Shown here one piece after another: positions 9,116-15,853 of a stretch of DNA of 38,504 nt. The stretch is from positions 1 through 38,504 of the forward strand of contig PMYD01000107.1 of the NCBI GenBank assembly GCA_003171335.1, written 5' to 3'. A program made the position numbers and the translations under genes. Below the pieces are notes generated by a model. It was given only the letters and a program-made list of their open reading frames with translations. It searched no databases and was not told where the DNA came from. How positions within the stretch are numbered: the stretch's first letter is position 1; each line of letters starts with the position of its first letter. The DNA comes from Phycisphaerales bacterium. GTDB taxonomy: Bacteria; Planctomycetota; Phycisphaerae; SM23-33; FEN-1343.

Positions 9116-9279
9116 GCCGACTTGGAACACTAACCAACGGGCGGTCGTCTGTCAATAACTGCCCCAAGCCACTGGCTTACAGGCCCACTGGCATCCAGAC
9201 GAATCTGCTAACTCGTGCACTATATTTCTGGCCGGCGGGGAGTCGTTGGAAAGAAGACGCCGTATGGGAAAAAAAGAGC

Positions 9280-9307
9280 TTGACAGGCGGCAATATCATG
9301 GTATACT
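9280..9307 (+). promoter_or_regulatory. Strong sigma-70-type promoter reading into the palindrome array
   Basis: TTGACA (9280-9285), a 16-base spacer and TATACT (9302-9307) form a near-consensus promoter on the plus strand. The heptamer CATGGTA occurs twice, at 9297-9303 and 9311-9317, flanking the -10 element, and could be an operator. No gene starts for 500 bases downstream. The transcript would run through the array at 9530-9698 and the REP doublet before reaching the PIG-L gene at 9811. Confidence 0.6.
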
Positions 9308-9529
9308 AGCCATGGTACATAACATCAGTGTTGCAGCGTATAGGCAGTATCCGGCAATGAACGAAGTAGGTCGATGAGGACCCTGTGCGCGGCAGCCAAT
9401 GACTGCCGCGACAGCCGAATTGACAATTGAAGAAGGCCAGACACCAGAAATCGGTAAATTCCCGGTGGCTCAGGGTTTCCCGGCCAGACCCTTGAAGTAA
9501 GTAGCTTGCAGTGAAATACTTACACATGC

Positions 9530-9698
9530 TTTCCTCAGTTGGTTTTCGGCACCCGCAACTGAGGAATTTCCTCAGTGGATCGGATTCTGGGCAACTGTGG
9601 AATTTCCGCGGTTGGTTATGTCGGAGGCCCAGGCAACTGAGGAATTTCCTCAGTCGGCGGGGTCGAATGCCTGGGCAACTGCGGAATTTCCGCAGTTG
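9530..9698 (+). repeat. Palindrome array 1 (21-nt covarying palindromes)
   Basis: Four palindromes and one right-hand half-site occur at about 42-bp spacing. Cores lie at 9558-9576, 9592-9614, 9636-9654 and 9676-9698; the half-site TTTCCTCAGTTGG starts near 9530. The general form is AACTGNNGAA, a central T, then TTCNNCAGTT. Only the NN dinucleotide and its complement vary (AG, TG, AG, CG). The second unit pairs through two T-G oppositions. As RNA from the plus strand these are G-U wobbles; from the minus strand they would be A-C mismatches. Most units are preceded by GGC. No protein-coding frame through this stretch is credible. Confidence 0.85.
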
Positions 9699-9709
9699 GC
9701 GGCCTTCCA

Positions 9710-9774
9710 GGTGGCACAGGCTTTTAGCCTGTGTTTTTCCAGCGCGGGCCACAGGCTAGAAAGCCTGTGCCACC
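9710..9774. repeat. REP-like inverted doublet, family R2
   Basis: Two hairpins lie head to head in 65 bp: CACAGGCttttAGCCTGTG and CACAGGCTagaaAGCCTGTG. The outer bases are GGTGGCA on the left and TGCCACC on the right. The whole unit ends 36 bp before the PIG-L start. The shared GTGGCA head links it to families R1 and R3 elsewhere in the window. Confidence 0.8.
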
Positions 9775-9810
9775 ATCCAGCGCAATAGAATTCTCCAAGG
9801 AAGTAAGGCT

Positions 9811-10425
9811 ATGGACGCGCTGGTCATCGTGGCGCATCCGGATGATGAAGTGATCTGGTGCGGCGGCCTGTTGCTGCGGCGGCCCCGGTGGCGGTGGCTG
9901 ATCCTGAGCCTCTGCCGGGCCGGCGATCCGGATCGAGCGCCGCGGTTTGGGCGGGTGTGCGGCCGGCTGGGAGTAGAGGGCATTATGGAGGACCTCGACG
10001 ATGGCAACCCTCTGGCCGAGCTGGATGGGCCGCGCGATATCGCCCCCTTGATCCGCCGCCTCGCCGCCGGCCGGCGGTGGGATTTGTGCCTCACGCATGG
10101 CGCCAACGGCGAGTACGGCCACCCGCGGCATCGGCAGGTTCATGCCGAGGTGGTTCGGCTGGTGCGGCGGGGCGAACTGGCCTGTCGGCGGCTGTGGACT
10201 TTCGCCGTGCAGTGCCGGTCGGATGGGCAATGCACGCCTCTGGAAACGGCCAACCGGCGGCTGAGGCTCAGCGCCCAGGAGTTGGCCGCCAAGCGGCGGA
10301 TCGTTCGCGAACTTTACGGCTTTGCCGAGGATTCGTTCGAAGTGCGGGCCTGCAGTTCGCCCGAGAGTTTTGCCACTGCGGCCGGCGTTGCCGCCGGGAG
10401 ATCCGGCAAGCCTCTTTTGAGGTAG
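9811..10425 (+). CDS. PIG-L (LmbE) family zinc-dependent deacetylase
   Basis: The 204-residue protein has the PIG-L/LmbE signature AHPDDE (residues 8-13) and the second metal motif EYGHPRHRQVH (101-111). His9, Asp12 and a His of the HxxxH pair would bind the catalytic zinc. Family members remove N-acetyl groups from GlcNAc-containing sugars such as GlcNAc-inositol or from related N-acyl glycosides. ATG 9811 follows AAGGAAGTAAGGCT. It is the first gene of a three-gene plus-strand operon with a GT4 glycosyltransferase and a six-hairpin glycosidase, so its substrate is probably a glycan or glycoconjugate. The exact substrate cannot be read from the sequence. Confidence 0.88.
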   Translation: MDALVIVAHPDDEVIWCGGLLLRRPRWRWLILSLCRAGDPDRAPRFGRVCGRLGVEGIMEDLDDGNPLAELDGPRDIAPLIRRLAAGRRWDLCLTHGANGEYGHPRHRQVHAEVVRLVRRGELACRRLWTFAVQCRSDGQCTPLETANRRLRLSAQELAAKRRIVRELYGFAEDSFEVRACSSPESFATAAGVAAGRSGKPLLR

Positions 10426-10432
10426 TCGAGCC

Positions 10433-11575
10433 ATGAAAGTGCTGGTGCTGTACGATTATCCGCCGGCGCCCGGGGGCCTGGCGACCCAGGGCGACTTGCT
10501 GTACCGGGGGCTGTGTGAGGCGGGCGTGGAGGCCCGGCCGGCCCCGTACGATTCGGCCCAGGAAAAGGAGTGGTACTACCGCTCCTTCGGACCCGACGTG
10601 GTGGTGGGTGTGGGCTATTGGGGACATACGCCGCACCTGGTGCTCCACCCGCAGCGCTACGGCGTGCGGGCGGTGCCGTGGTTCGTGGCCGATGGGTACG
10701 TGGCCGGCTTCCGCGAGGCCCTGGGCGACTTGCCGCTGATCCTGGTCACCTCGCAGTGGGTGCGCGAGGTGTATGCCCGCGATGGGCTGGATGATGCGCA
10801 GATTGAAGTGCTGCCCGTCGGCTGCGACACGGATGCCTTCGCCCCGCGCGACCGCGGCGATCCGCGCGTTAGAGCCGTGCGCGAGAGCCTGGGCATCGGC
10901 GAGGACCAGATCATGATCCTCACCATCGGCGGCGACGCCGCCAGCAAGGGCGCCCAGGAGGTGATGCAGGCGCTGGCGCTGATCGACCACAAGGCCCCGC
11001 CGTGGAAGTACGTCTGCAAGGTGTGGCCGCAGCCGCGGACGGAGCGGCAGAATCTCGAGGATCTGCAACTGGCCACGCACCTGGGCATCGAGAAGAACGT
11101 GGTGTATACGACCAGCCGCATCAGCCGCAACTTCATGCCGTACCTGATGGCCGCCTGCGACATCTACGCCGCGCCCTCGCGGCTGGAGGGTTTCGGCATG
11201 GCCCAGGTGGAGGCCAACGCCTGCGGCAAGCCGGTGATCGGCATTCGCGCCATGGGCATGCTGGACACGATGGTGCACAAGCAGACGGCCTTTTTGGCCC
11301 ACGTGGCCCAGGAGGTGCGCGTGCGCGAGACCGTTTTGAACGGCGAGGGCGACGGCGACCCCGCCCGGCACGTGGTGTTCAAGCGGCCGCGCACGGCGGA
11401 TTACCGCGCCAGCGTGCATGACATCGCCAATTACCTGATGGACCTGATGACCGATGAGAAGCTGCGGCGGCGGATGGGTGCGGCGGGCCGTGCCCACGTG
11501 GTCGATCGCTTCGATTACCGCGTGGTGGCGCGGCGGTTTGTGGAGATCGTGTCGAGCCGGCTGAAGATCGCGTGA
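10433..11575 (+). CDS. GT4-family glycosyltransferase
   Basis: The 380-residue GT-B fold enzyme has an N-terminal MKVLVLYDYPPAPGGLATQG, with the glycine-rich loop usual for retaining GT4 enzymes. A middle segment, ILTIGGDAASKGAQEVMQAL, resembles the start of the C-terminal Rossmann domain. The nucleotide-sugar motif is APSRLEGFGMAQVEANACG, with the EX7E pair at Glu252 and Glu260. No signal peptide or membrane span is visible, so it is cytoplasmic. It begins 7 bp after the PIG-L stop, behind GAGG, and ends 1 bp before the next gene. Donor and acceptor are unknown; the neighbours suggest glycoconjugate or storage-glycan work. Confidence 0.92.
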   Translation: MKVLVLYDYPPAPGGLATQGDLLYRGLCEAGVEARPAPYDSAQEKEWYYRSFGPDVVVGVGYWGHTPHLVLHPQRYGVRAVPWFVADGYVAGFREALGDLPLILVTSQWVREVYARDGLDDAQIEVLPVGCDTDAFAPRDRGDPRVRAVRESLGIGEDQIMILTIGGDAASKGAQEVMQALALIDHKAPPWKYVCKVWPQPRTERQNLEDLQLATHLGIEKNVVYTTSRISRNFMPYLMAACDIYAAPSRLEGFGMAQVEANACGKPVIGIRAMGMLDTMVHKQTAFLAHVAQEVRVRETVLNGEGDGDPARHVVFKRPRTADYRASVHDIANYLMDLMTDEKLRRRMGAAGRAHVVDRFDYRVVARRFVEIVSSRLKIA

Positions 11576-11576
11576 C

Positions 11577-12749
11577 ATGGCGGAATTTGACGAGGAATTC
11601 ATCGAGCGTACCGCCGCGCTGGCGCGCAAGGTGCTGCTGCACAACCGGCGCGGGCCCTGCGGCGGGCTGCCCCGCGCGGCCGGCTGGGGGTACCCCGAGC
11701 CCTATACCCGCGACCTGTTGATCTGCGGGCTGGCGGCCCTGGCCACGTCGGACCGCGTGCTGATCTCGACGCTCCGCAAGGTGCTTTCGACGCTGGCGGC
11801 CCATCGCTCCCCGCGCGGGCACATTCCCTCGCTGGTGCACGACCCCAACGATCGCGGCGCCAGCGACACCACGCCGCTGTTCCTCATGCTGCTGGGCATG
11901 TACCGCCGGGCGATGGGCAAGAAAAGCTTCCTCGACAAGGCCGCCCGCGCCGCCCTGACGTGGATGAGCTACCAGAGCCCGGAGGATGAGGTGATGGTCT
12001 CGCAGCTTCCCACCACCGACTGGCGCGATGAGCAGTGGGTGCTGGGCTATGGGCTGTACGTCAACACGCTGGTGTACGCGTACCTGCGGCTGTTCGCCCA
12101 GCACGAGCGCGCCGAGCAACTGGCCCGGCTGATGCAGCGGCACACGATCACGGAAAACGCTCAGCCCCGGCACGTGAAGGAGGGCCTGGCCGTAATGTAT
12201 GTCCCCTATTATGCGCTGTGGTCGTTCAAGCTGTACTCCAGCACGCGTTTCGACCTGGTGGGCAACAGCCTGGCCGTACTGACGGGCTTGGCCCCCGCGA
12301 CGCGGGCGCGGGCCATCATCGACTGGGTCGAGGAGGAGTGCGAGGGCCTGCGCCGCTCCGGCGACCTGGTGGGGGACCTGCCGCCGGTGTTCTTCCCGTA
12401 TATCCAGCCGACCGACCCGGAATGGTCCAGCCGGTACGAGCAGCACAACCCGCCGGGCCGCTACCACAACGGCGGCATCTGGCCGTTTGCCTGCGGCTTC
12501 TACGTGGCGGCGTGCGTGGCCGTCGGGCGGCAGGAGCTGGCGCGCGAGCGGCTGATGGCGCTGGCCCGGGCCCTCCGGCCGGCACGCTCGGCGGAGCTGG
12601 AGTTCGGCTTCAACGAGTACCTCCAGGCCCAGACCGGCCAGGCCGGCGGGCACGACTGGCAAAGCTGGTCGGCGGCCATGTTCCTGTACGCCCTCCAGTG
12701 CGTCCGCGAAGAACGCACGCCGCTGTTCGAGGAGATGCGCGCGGCGTGA
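11577..12749 (+). CDS. Six-hairpin (alpha/alpha)6 glycosidase-like protein (amylo-alpha-1,6-glucosidase / neutral-invertase-like)
   Basis: The 390-residue soluble protein has repeated helical hairpins and motifs of the six-hairpin glycosidase superfamily: GWGYPEPYTRDLLICGLAAL (about 38-57), GASDTTPLFLMLL (about 99-111), TTDWRDEQW (about 145-153) and YHNGGIWPFACGFYVAA (about 297-313). YHNGGxWPxxxGFY is typical of the C-terminal domain of glycogen-debranching and related enzymes. The Asp residues in TRD, SDTTP and DWRDE are candidate catalytic or substrate-binding groups. ATG 11577 starts 1 bp after the glycosyltransferase stop. The superfamily is confident; the precise family (GH100-, GH63- or debranching-like) is not. 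Confidence 0.75.
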   Translation: MAEFDEEFIERTAALARKVLLHNRRGPCGGLPRAAGWGYPEPYTRDLLICGLAALATSDRVLISTLRKVLSTLAAHRSPRGHIPSLVHDPNDRGASDTTPLFLMLLGMYRRAMGKKSFLDKAARAALTWMSYQSPEDEVMVSQLPTTDWRDEQWVLGYGLYVNTLVYAYLRLFAQHERAEQLARLMQRHTITENAQPRHVKEGLAVMYVPYYALWSFKLYSSTRFDLVGNSLAVLTGLAPATRARAIIDWVEEECEGLRRSGDLVGDLPPVFFPYIQPTDPEWSSRYEQHNPPGRYHNGGIWPFACGFYVAACVAVGRQELARERLMALARALRPARSAELEFGFNEYLQAQTGQAGGHDWQSWSAAMFLYALQCVREERTPLFEEMRAA

Positions 12750-12765
12750 AAGGCGGAATCTGGCT

Positions 12766-12794
12766 TTGACGAAAATGCGCGTGTCCGTTACTAT
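12766..12794 (+). promoter_or_regulatory. Promoter for a leaderless antitoxin transcript
   Basis: TTGACG (12766-12771), a 17-base spacer and TACTAT (12789-12794) are followed after six bases by the ATG of the nucleotidyltransferase gene. That spacing puts the transcript start at or next to the start codon, and no Shine-Dalgarno is present, so a leaderless mRNA is likely. Confidence 0.6.
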
Positions 12795-12800
12795 TCGCCC

Positions 12801-13106
12801 ATGGGCATCGAGGCACTCGAAATCCCGAGGGAGCAGATCGCGTCGTTCTGCCGCAAGTGGAAGATCAGGGAGTTTTCCCTGTTCGGCTCCATTTTGCGCG
12901 CGGACTTCCGCTCCGACAGCGACGTGGACGTGCTGGTCCTGCTGGAAGAAGGCGCACCGTGGGACTTGTTTGATTGGGTGGACATGATTGACGAGCTGAA
13001 AACGCTTTTCGGCCGCCACGTGGATCTGGTCGAACAGACAGCGATAGAGAATCCCTTCCGTCGCCGCCAGATTTTCAAAACCCGCCAGGTGATTTATGCT
13101 GCCTGA
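12801..13106 (+). CDS. MNT-type minimal nucleotidyltransferase (antitoxin of a HEPN/MNT module)
   Basis: The 101-residue protein has the polymerase-beta-like nucleotidyltransferase core: FSLFGSILRADFRSDSDVDV, with Gly29-Ser30 and the metal-binding Asp41 and Asp43. A third acidic residue is in GRHVDLVEQ (Asp75). MNT proteins of this size neutralise a HEPN RNase partner by transferring AMP to it. All catalytic residues look intact. The downstream gene overlaps its last codons by 11 bases, as in functional HEPN/MNT pairs, but is cut short after 16 codons. This MNT therefore appears to be an orphan left from a decayed toxin-antitoxin module. Confidence 0.85.
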   Translation: MGIEALEIPREQIASFCRKWKIREFSLFGSILRADFRSDSDVDVLVLLEEGAPWDLFDWVDMIDELKTLFGRHVDLVEQTAIENPFRRRQIFKTRQVIYAA

Positions 13107-13146
13107 TGATTTTGACGCCGCGCGGCTGATTCCGCCGAGTTCATGA
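13096..13146 (+). pseudogene. Remnant of HEPN (DUF86-type) toxin gene
   Basis: An ATG at 13096 overlaps the end of the MNT gene and opens a frame reading MLPDDFDAARLIPPSS before a TGA. The N-terminal DDFDAARL resembles the beginning of DUF86-type HEPN toxins, which normally continue with a helical domain of about 110 residues. Nothing similar to the HEPN active-site RxxxxH continues in any nearby frame. I read it as the 5-prime stub of a deleted toxin; with so few residues the identification rests mainly on gene order. Confidence 0.5.
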
Positions 13147-13253
13147 TCATCATTCACTGATGTCCCCATTATCGAGTCCGCGTCAGTTGGTCAGCTATAT
13201 CGCCCCGGCGGCGCCGGCGACGCGCCGGTGGGCGCGCGGCGATGAGCCGCAAC

Positions 13254-13282
13254 TTGACCGCCCGGCCGCGCCGGGATAGAGT
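13254..13282 (+). promoter_or_regulatory. Promoter of the riboswitch-kimA transcript
   Basis: TTGACC (13254-13259), a 17-base spacer and TAGAGT (13277-13282) predict a transcript start near 13289-13290. That is immediately at the 5-prime side of the riboswitch core (CGCCGAATCC from 13292), so the aptamer would begin almost at the first transcribed base. Confidence 0.65.
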
Positions 13283-13288
13283 CTCCCC

Positions 13289-13412
13289 AATCGCCGAATC
13301 CTTAGAATGCAGGAGCGGAGGACCCCGTGTGTCTGGGGCGAATCGCCACGAGGCGTAGGGCAACTCTTTCGGCCCGAGCCCATCAGCTAACTGGGCAGGC
13401 GTCGAAAGAGAG
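13289..13412 (+). promoter_or_regulatory. Cyclic di-AMP riboswitch (ydaO/yuaA class)
   Basis: The conserved blocks of the ydaO aptamer appear in order. CGCCGAATCC is at 13292-13301, GGAGCGGAGGACCCC at 13312-13325 and GGGGCGAATC near 13335. GTAGGG is near 13355 and GGCCCGAGCCCATCAGCTAA near 13371-13390, followed by AGGCGTCGAAAGAGAG to 13412. P1 can form between CGCC (13292-13295) and GGCG (13398-13401). This class binds c-di-AMP and usually lowers expression of potassium transport or cell-wall genes when the ligand is abundant. It sits directly upstream of a KimA-like potassium importer, its best-known kind of target. Outer boundaries are approximate. Confidence 0.93.
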
Positions 13413-13463
13413 AACCTGGCGGAATCGGCCGCGAGGGCTCTCCCGGTGTCGATTGCGAGGTTC
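13412..13463 (+). promoter_or_regulatory. Candidate translational expression platform of the riboswitch
   Basis: GAACCT (13412-13417), immediately after the aptamer, is perfectly complementary to AGGTTC (13458-13463). The latter overlaps GAGG (13457-13460), the likely Shine-Dalgarno of the gene starting at 13469. No terminator with a U-tract is visible between aptamer and gene, which favours control of translation initiation over attenuation. The pairing was found by eye and is a hypothesis. Confidence 0.45.
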
Positions 13464-13468
13464 CGGGC

Positions 13469-15505
13469 ATGGACAATTTGCCGCCCGACACGATGGGCCC
13501 TGAAGGCCCGCCCGCGCCGGAGAGCCCCACGCCCGCCGAGCGGATCGTGCGGATGGTCATGGGGCCGCCCCGCGACCTGTCCGACCGGAACATCTTCCAG
13601 CACATTTCCGTGGTGGCCTTCCTGGCCTGGGTGGGGCTGGGCGCCGACGGCCTGTCCTCCTCGTCGTATGGCCCGGAGGAGGCCTTCCGCACGCTGGGCG
13701 AGCACACGTACTTGGCGATACCCATCGCGCTACTGACGATGACCACGGTCATCATCCTGTCGGCCTGTTACAGCCGCATCATCGAGCGTTTCCCGCACGG
13801 CGGCGGCGGGTACGTGGTGGCGACGGCGCTCCTGGGGCCGCGCGCGGGCGTGGTGTCGGGCTCGGCGCTGCTGGTGGACTACGTGCTGACGATCACCGTC
13901 TCCATCGCCGCCGCCGGCGATGCCCTGTTCAGCTTTCTTCCACAGCATATAGGGCTGCTCGCTGGCGGGGACGTGAACACGGCGAGCCTGAAGCTGCCGG
14001 TGGAAGTGTTCCTGATCCTGGCGCTGATGGCGGTCAACGTCCGCGGCGTCAAGGAACCCATCCTACTGCTGCTGCCGATCTTCGTGGCCTTCCTGGTAAC
14101 CCACATTGTGCTGATCGTGGCGGGCGTGGCCACCCACGCCGCCGCCGCCGGCCAGGTGGCCCAGCAGGTACACCAGCATTACCAGGCCGGCTACTCGGCC
14201 CTGGGCCTCGGGGGCCTGCTGCTCTTATTCGTGCACGCCTACTCCATGGGCGGCGGTACGTACACGGGCATCGAGGCCGTCTCCAACGGCCTGCCCATCA
14301 TGCGCGAGCCGCGGGTGCGCACGGCCAAGCACACGATGATCTACATGGCTGTCTCGCTGTCGTTCATGGCCGGCGGGCTCATTGTGTGCTATCTGCTGTG
14401 GAACGTGCATCCGGTGGAAGGCAAGACGCTCAACGCCGTGCTCACCGAGCGCATCTCCGCCGGCTGGCCGCTGGGGCGCGAGCTGGTCATCCTGACGCTG
14501 CTGACGGAAGGCGCGCTGCTGATCGTCGGCGCCCAGGCCGGTTTCATCGATGGCCCGCGCGTCATGGCCAACATGGCCATCGATTCCTGGATGCCCCGCC
14601 GCCTGGCCGCCCTGTCCGACCGGCTGACCATCGGCAACGGCATTGGGCTGATGGGCACGGCCGCCCTGGGGGCGCTGCTGTACACACGCGGCGATGTGCG
14701 GCATCTGGTGGTCATGTACAGCATCAACGTGTTTCTTACGTTTTCGCTGTCGATGCTGTCGATGTCGCGGCTGCTCTGGCAGCAGCGGCGGACGCGCCAG
14801 CAATGGAAGCGGCCCTTCACGCTTTTCGTGGTGGGCCTGGTCTTCTGCATCACGATTTTAGGCATCACCATCTTCGAGAAATTCGGCGAGGGCGGCTGGC
14901 TGAGCCTGCTGGCCACGGCCGTGGTGGTGCTGCTGTGTTTCTGGGTGAAATCGCACTACACGCTGCTCCAGAATCTGTTGACCAAGCTGTATCCCACGCC
15001 CGCGCTGCCGTCGCTGCCCGCCGACTTCGTGCCGCCTGCGCTCGATCCATCGCAGCCCACGGCCGCCGTGCTGGTGGGGGGGTACAGCGGGCTGAGCGTG
15101 CACACGCTGCTGAACGGGTTTCGCGCGTTTCCGGGCATGTTCAAGAACGTGGTCTTCATCGGAGCCGGCATCATCGACAGCGGCGCGTTCAAAGGTGATG
15201 ACAGCATGGACCTGCTCCGTGAGCAGACGGAGAAGGGGCTGAAGAAATGCGTCGCGTACGCCCAGGGCAACGGTCTGCCGGCCACGTACCGCATGGCCAT
15301 CGGCACCGACCCCGTGCACGAGCTGGAGCGGCTGTGCCTGGAGGTGGCCAAGGAGTTTCCGCGGGTGACGTTCCTCTCCGGCCAGCTTGTTTTCCGCCGC
15401 GAGAAATTGCACCACTGGCTGCTGCATAATCGCACCGCGTTCTTGCTCCAGCGCCGGCTGCACCTGTCCGCCCAGGTGCTGGTCATCCTGCCGGCGCGCC
15501 TGTAG
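13469..15505 (+). CDS. KimA-like potassium importer (APC superfamily) with C-terminal cytosolic domain
   Basis: The 678-residue protein has about twelve transmembrane helices (residues 45-480). A cytosolic tail of about 195 residues follows, resembling the universal-stress-like domain of Bacillus KimA. Residues I recall as potassium-coordinating in KimA align one for one: GADGLSSSSYG (Asp60 and Tyr67, for Asp36 and Tyr43), LLVDYVLT (Asp137, Tyr138, Thr141), TYTGIEAVSN (Thr266, Glu269) and a Tyr in MYSINVF. Also conserved is FPHGGGGYVVATALLG. It begins at ATG 13469 behind GAGG and is preceded by a c-di-AMP riboswitch, which strongly supports potassium rather than amino acids as substrate. The extra N-terminal 30 residues are Pro-rich and of unknown role. 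Confidence 0.85.
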   Translation: MDNLPPDTMGPEGPPAPESPTPAERIVRMVMGPPRDLSDRNIFQHISVVAFLAWVGLGADGLSSSSYGPEEAFRTLGEHTYLAIPIALLTMTTVIILSACYSRIIERFPHGGGGYVVATALLGPRAGVVSGSALLVDYVLTITVSIAAAGDALFSFLPQHIGLLAGGDVNTASLKLPVEVFLILALMAVNVRGVKEPILLLLPIFVAFLVTHIVLIVAGVATHAAAAGQVAQQVHQHYQAGYSALGLGGLLLLFVHAYSMGGGTYTGIEAVSNGLPIMREPRVRTAKHTMIYMAVSLSFMAGGLIVCYLLWNVHPVEGKTLNAVLTERISAGWPLGRELVILTLLTEGALLIVGAQAGFIDGPRVMANMAIDSWMPRRLAALSDRLTIGNGIGLMGTAALGALLYTRGDVRHLVVMYSINVFLTFSLSMLSMSRLLWQQRRTRQQWKRPFTLFVVGLVFCITILGITIFEKFGEGGWLSLLATAVVVLLCFWVKSHYTLLQNLLTKLYPTPALPSLPADFVPPALDPSQPTAAVLVGGYSGLSVHTLLNGFRAFPGMFKNVVFIGAGIIDSGAFKGDDSMDLLREQTEKGLKKCVAYAQGNGLPATYRMAIGTDPVHELERLCLEVAKEFPRVTFLSGQLVFRREKLHHWLLHNRTAFLLQRRLHLSAQVLVILPARL

Positions 15506-15538
15506 GCCGATAGCGTCCCTTAATTCAAATGATCCCGG

Positions 15539-15682
15539 AGGTGGCATGCCCTCACGGACGGTGCGCAAGCACCGGACGGGTGGGCATGGGCGTTCGCTGA
15601 GGCAAGACCTGCCGCAGCGGCAAGACATGCCCACCCGCCTCGGCCGCCACAGGCGGCCTTCCGGCGTGAGGGCATGCCACCT
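15539..15682. repeat. Dispersed nested palindromic repeat, family R1, copy 2
   Basis: The 144-bp second copy of the element at 3397-3529 lies between kimA and the GH112 gene. Outer and inner arms are identical to copy 1, while the loops have diverged in sequence and length. The small hairpin reads GGTGC-GCAA-GCACC here against GGGGC-GAAA-GCCCC in copy 1. One base pair has changed on both sides, and the loop stays within the GNRA class. The right half carries a GGCCGCC-aca-GGCGGCC stem where copy 1 has a 12-bp tandem duplication. With no other terminator after kimA, it may stop or stabilise that transcript. Confidence 0.85.
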
Positions 15683-15853
15683 CATGCGATAATTCCGGCG
15701 TTCACCCCACCTGCACACCCCTGCAATTCCCTCTTGCGTGTCGACCGCTTCTTTGTGAGGATCGATTCTCATCCGCCGCTGCAGGGTCTGCCGTTTCGTT
15801 GCACGCCAAAGCCGCGGCGGCGCGGGAAGTGCTTTTGCAAGGAGCGAGAGTCC

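Noticed and set aside
9530-9698. Palindrome array as a CRISPR or integron attC array
   Set aside because: Units are true 21-nt palindromes with short irregular spacing, no unique 30-40-bp spacers, no cas or integron integrase genes, and no attC R/L boxes.
9306-9752. Minus-strand frame of 148 codons through palindrome array 1
   Set aside because: The repeated RKFxSC words come from the palindromes themselves; no start signal and no family resemblance.
11379-13169. Open frame of about 600 codons on the minus strand
   Set aside because: Antisense shadow of the GT4, glycosidase and MNT genes, with no family motif and atypical composition.
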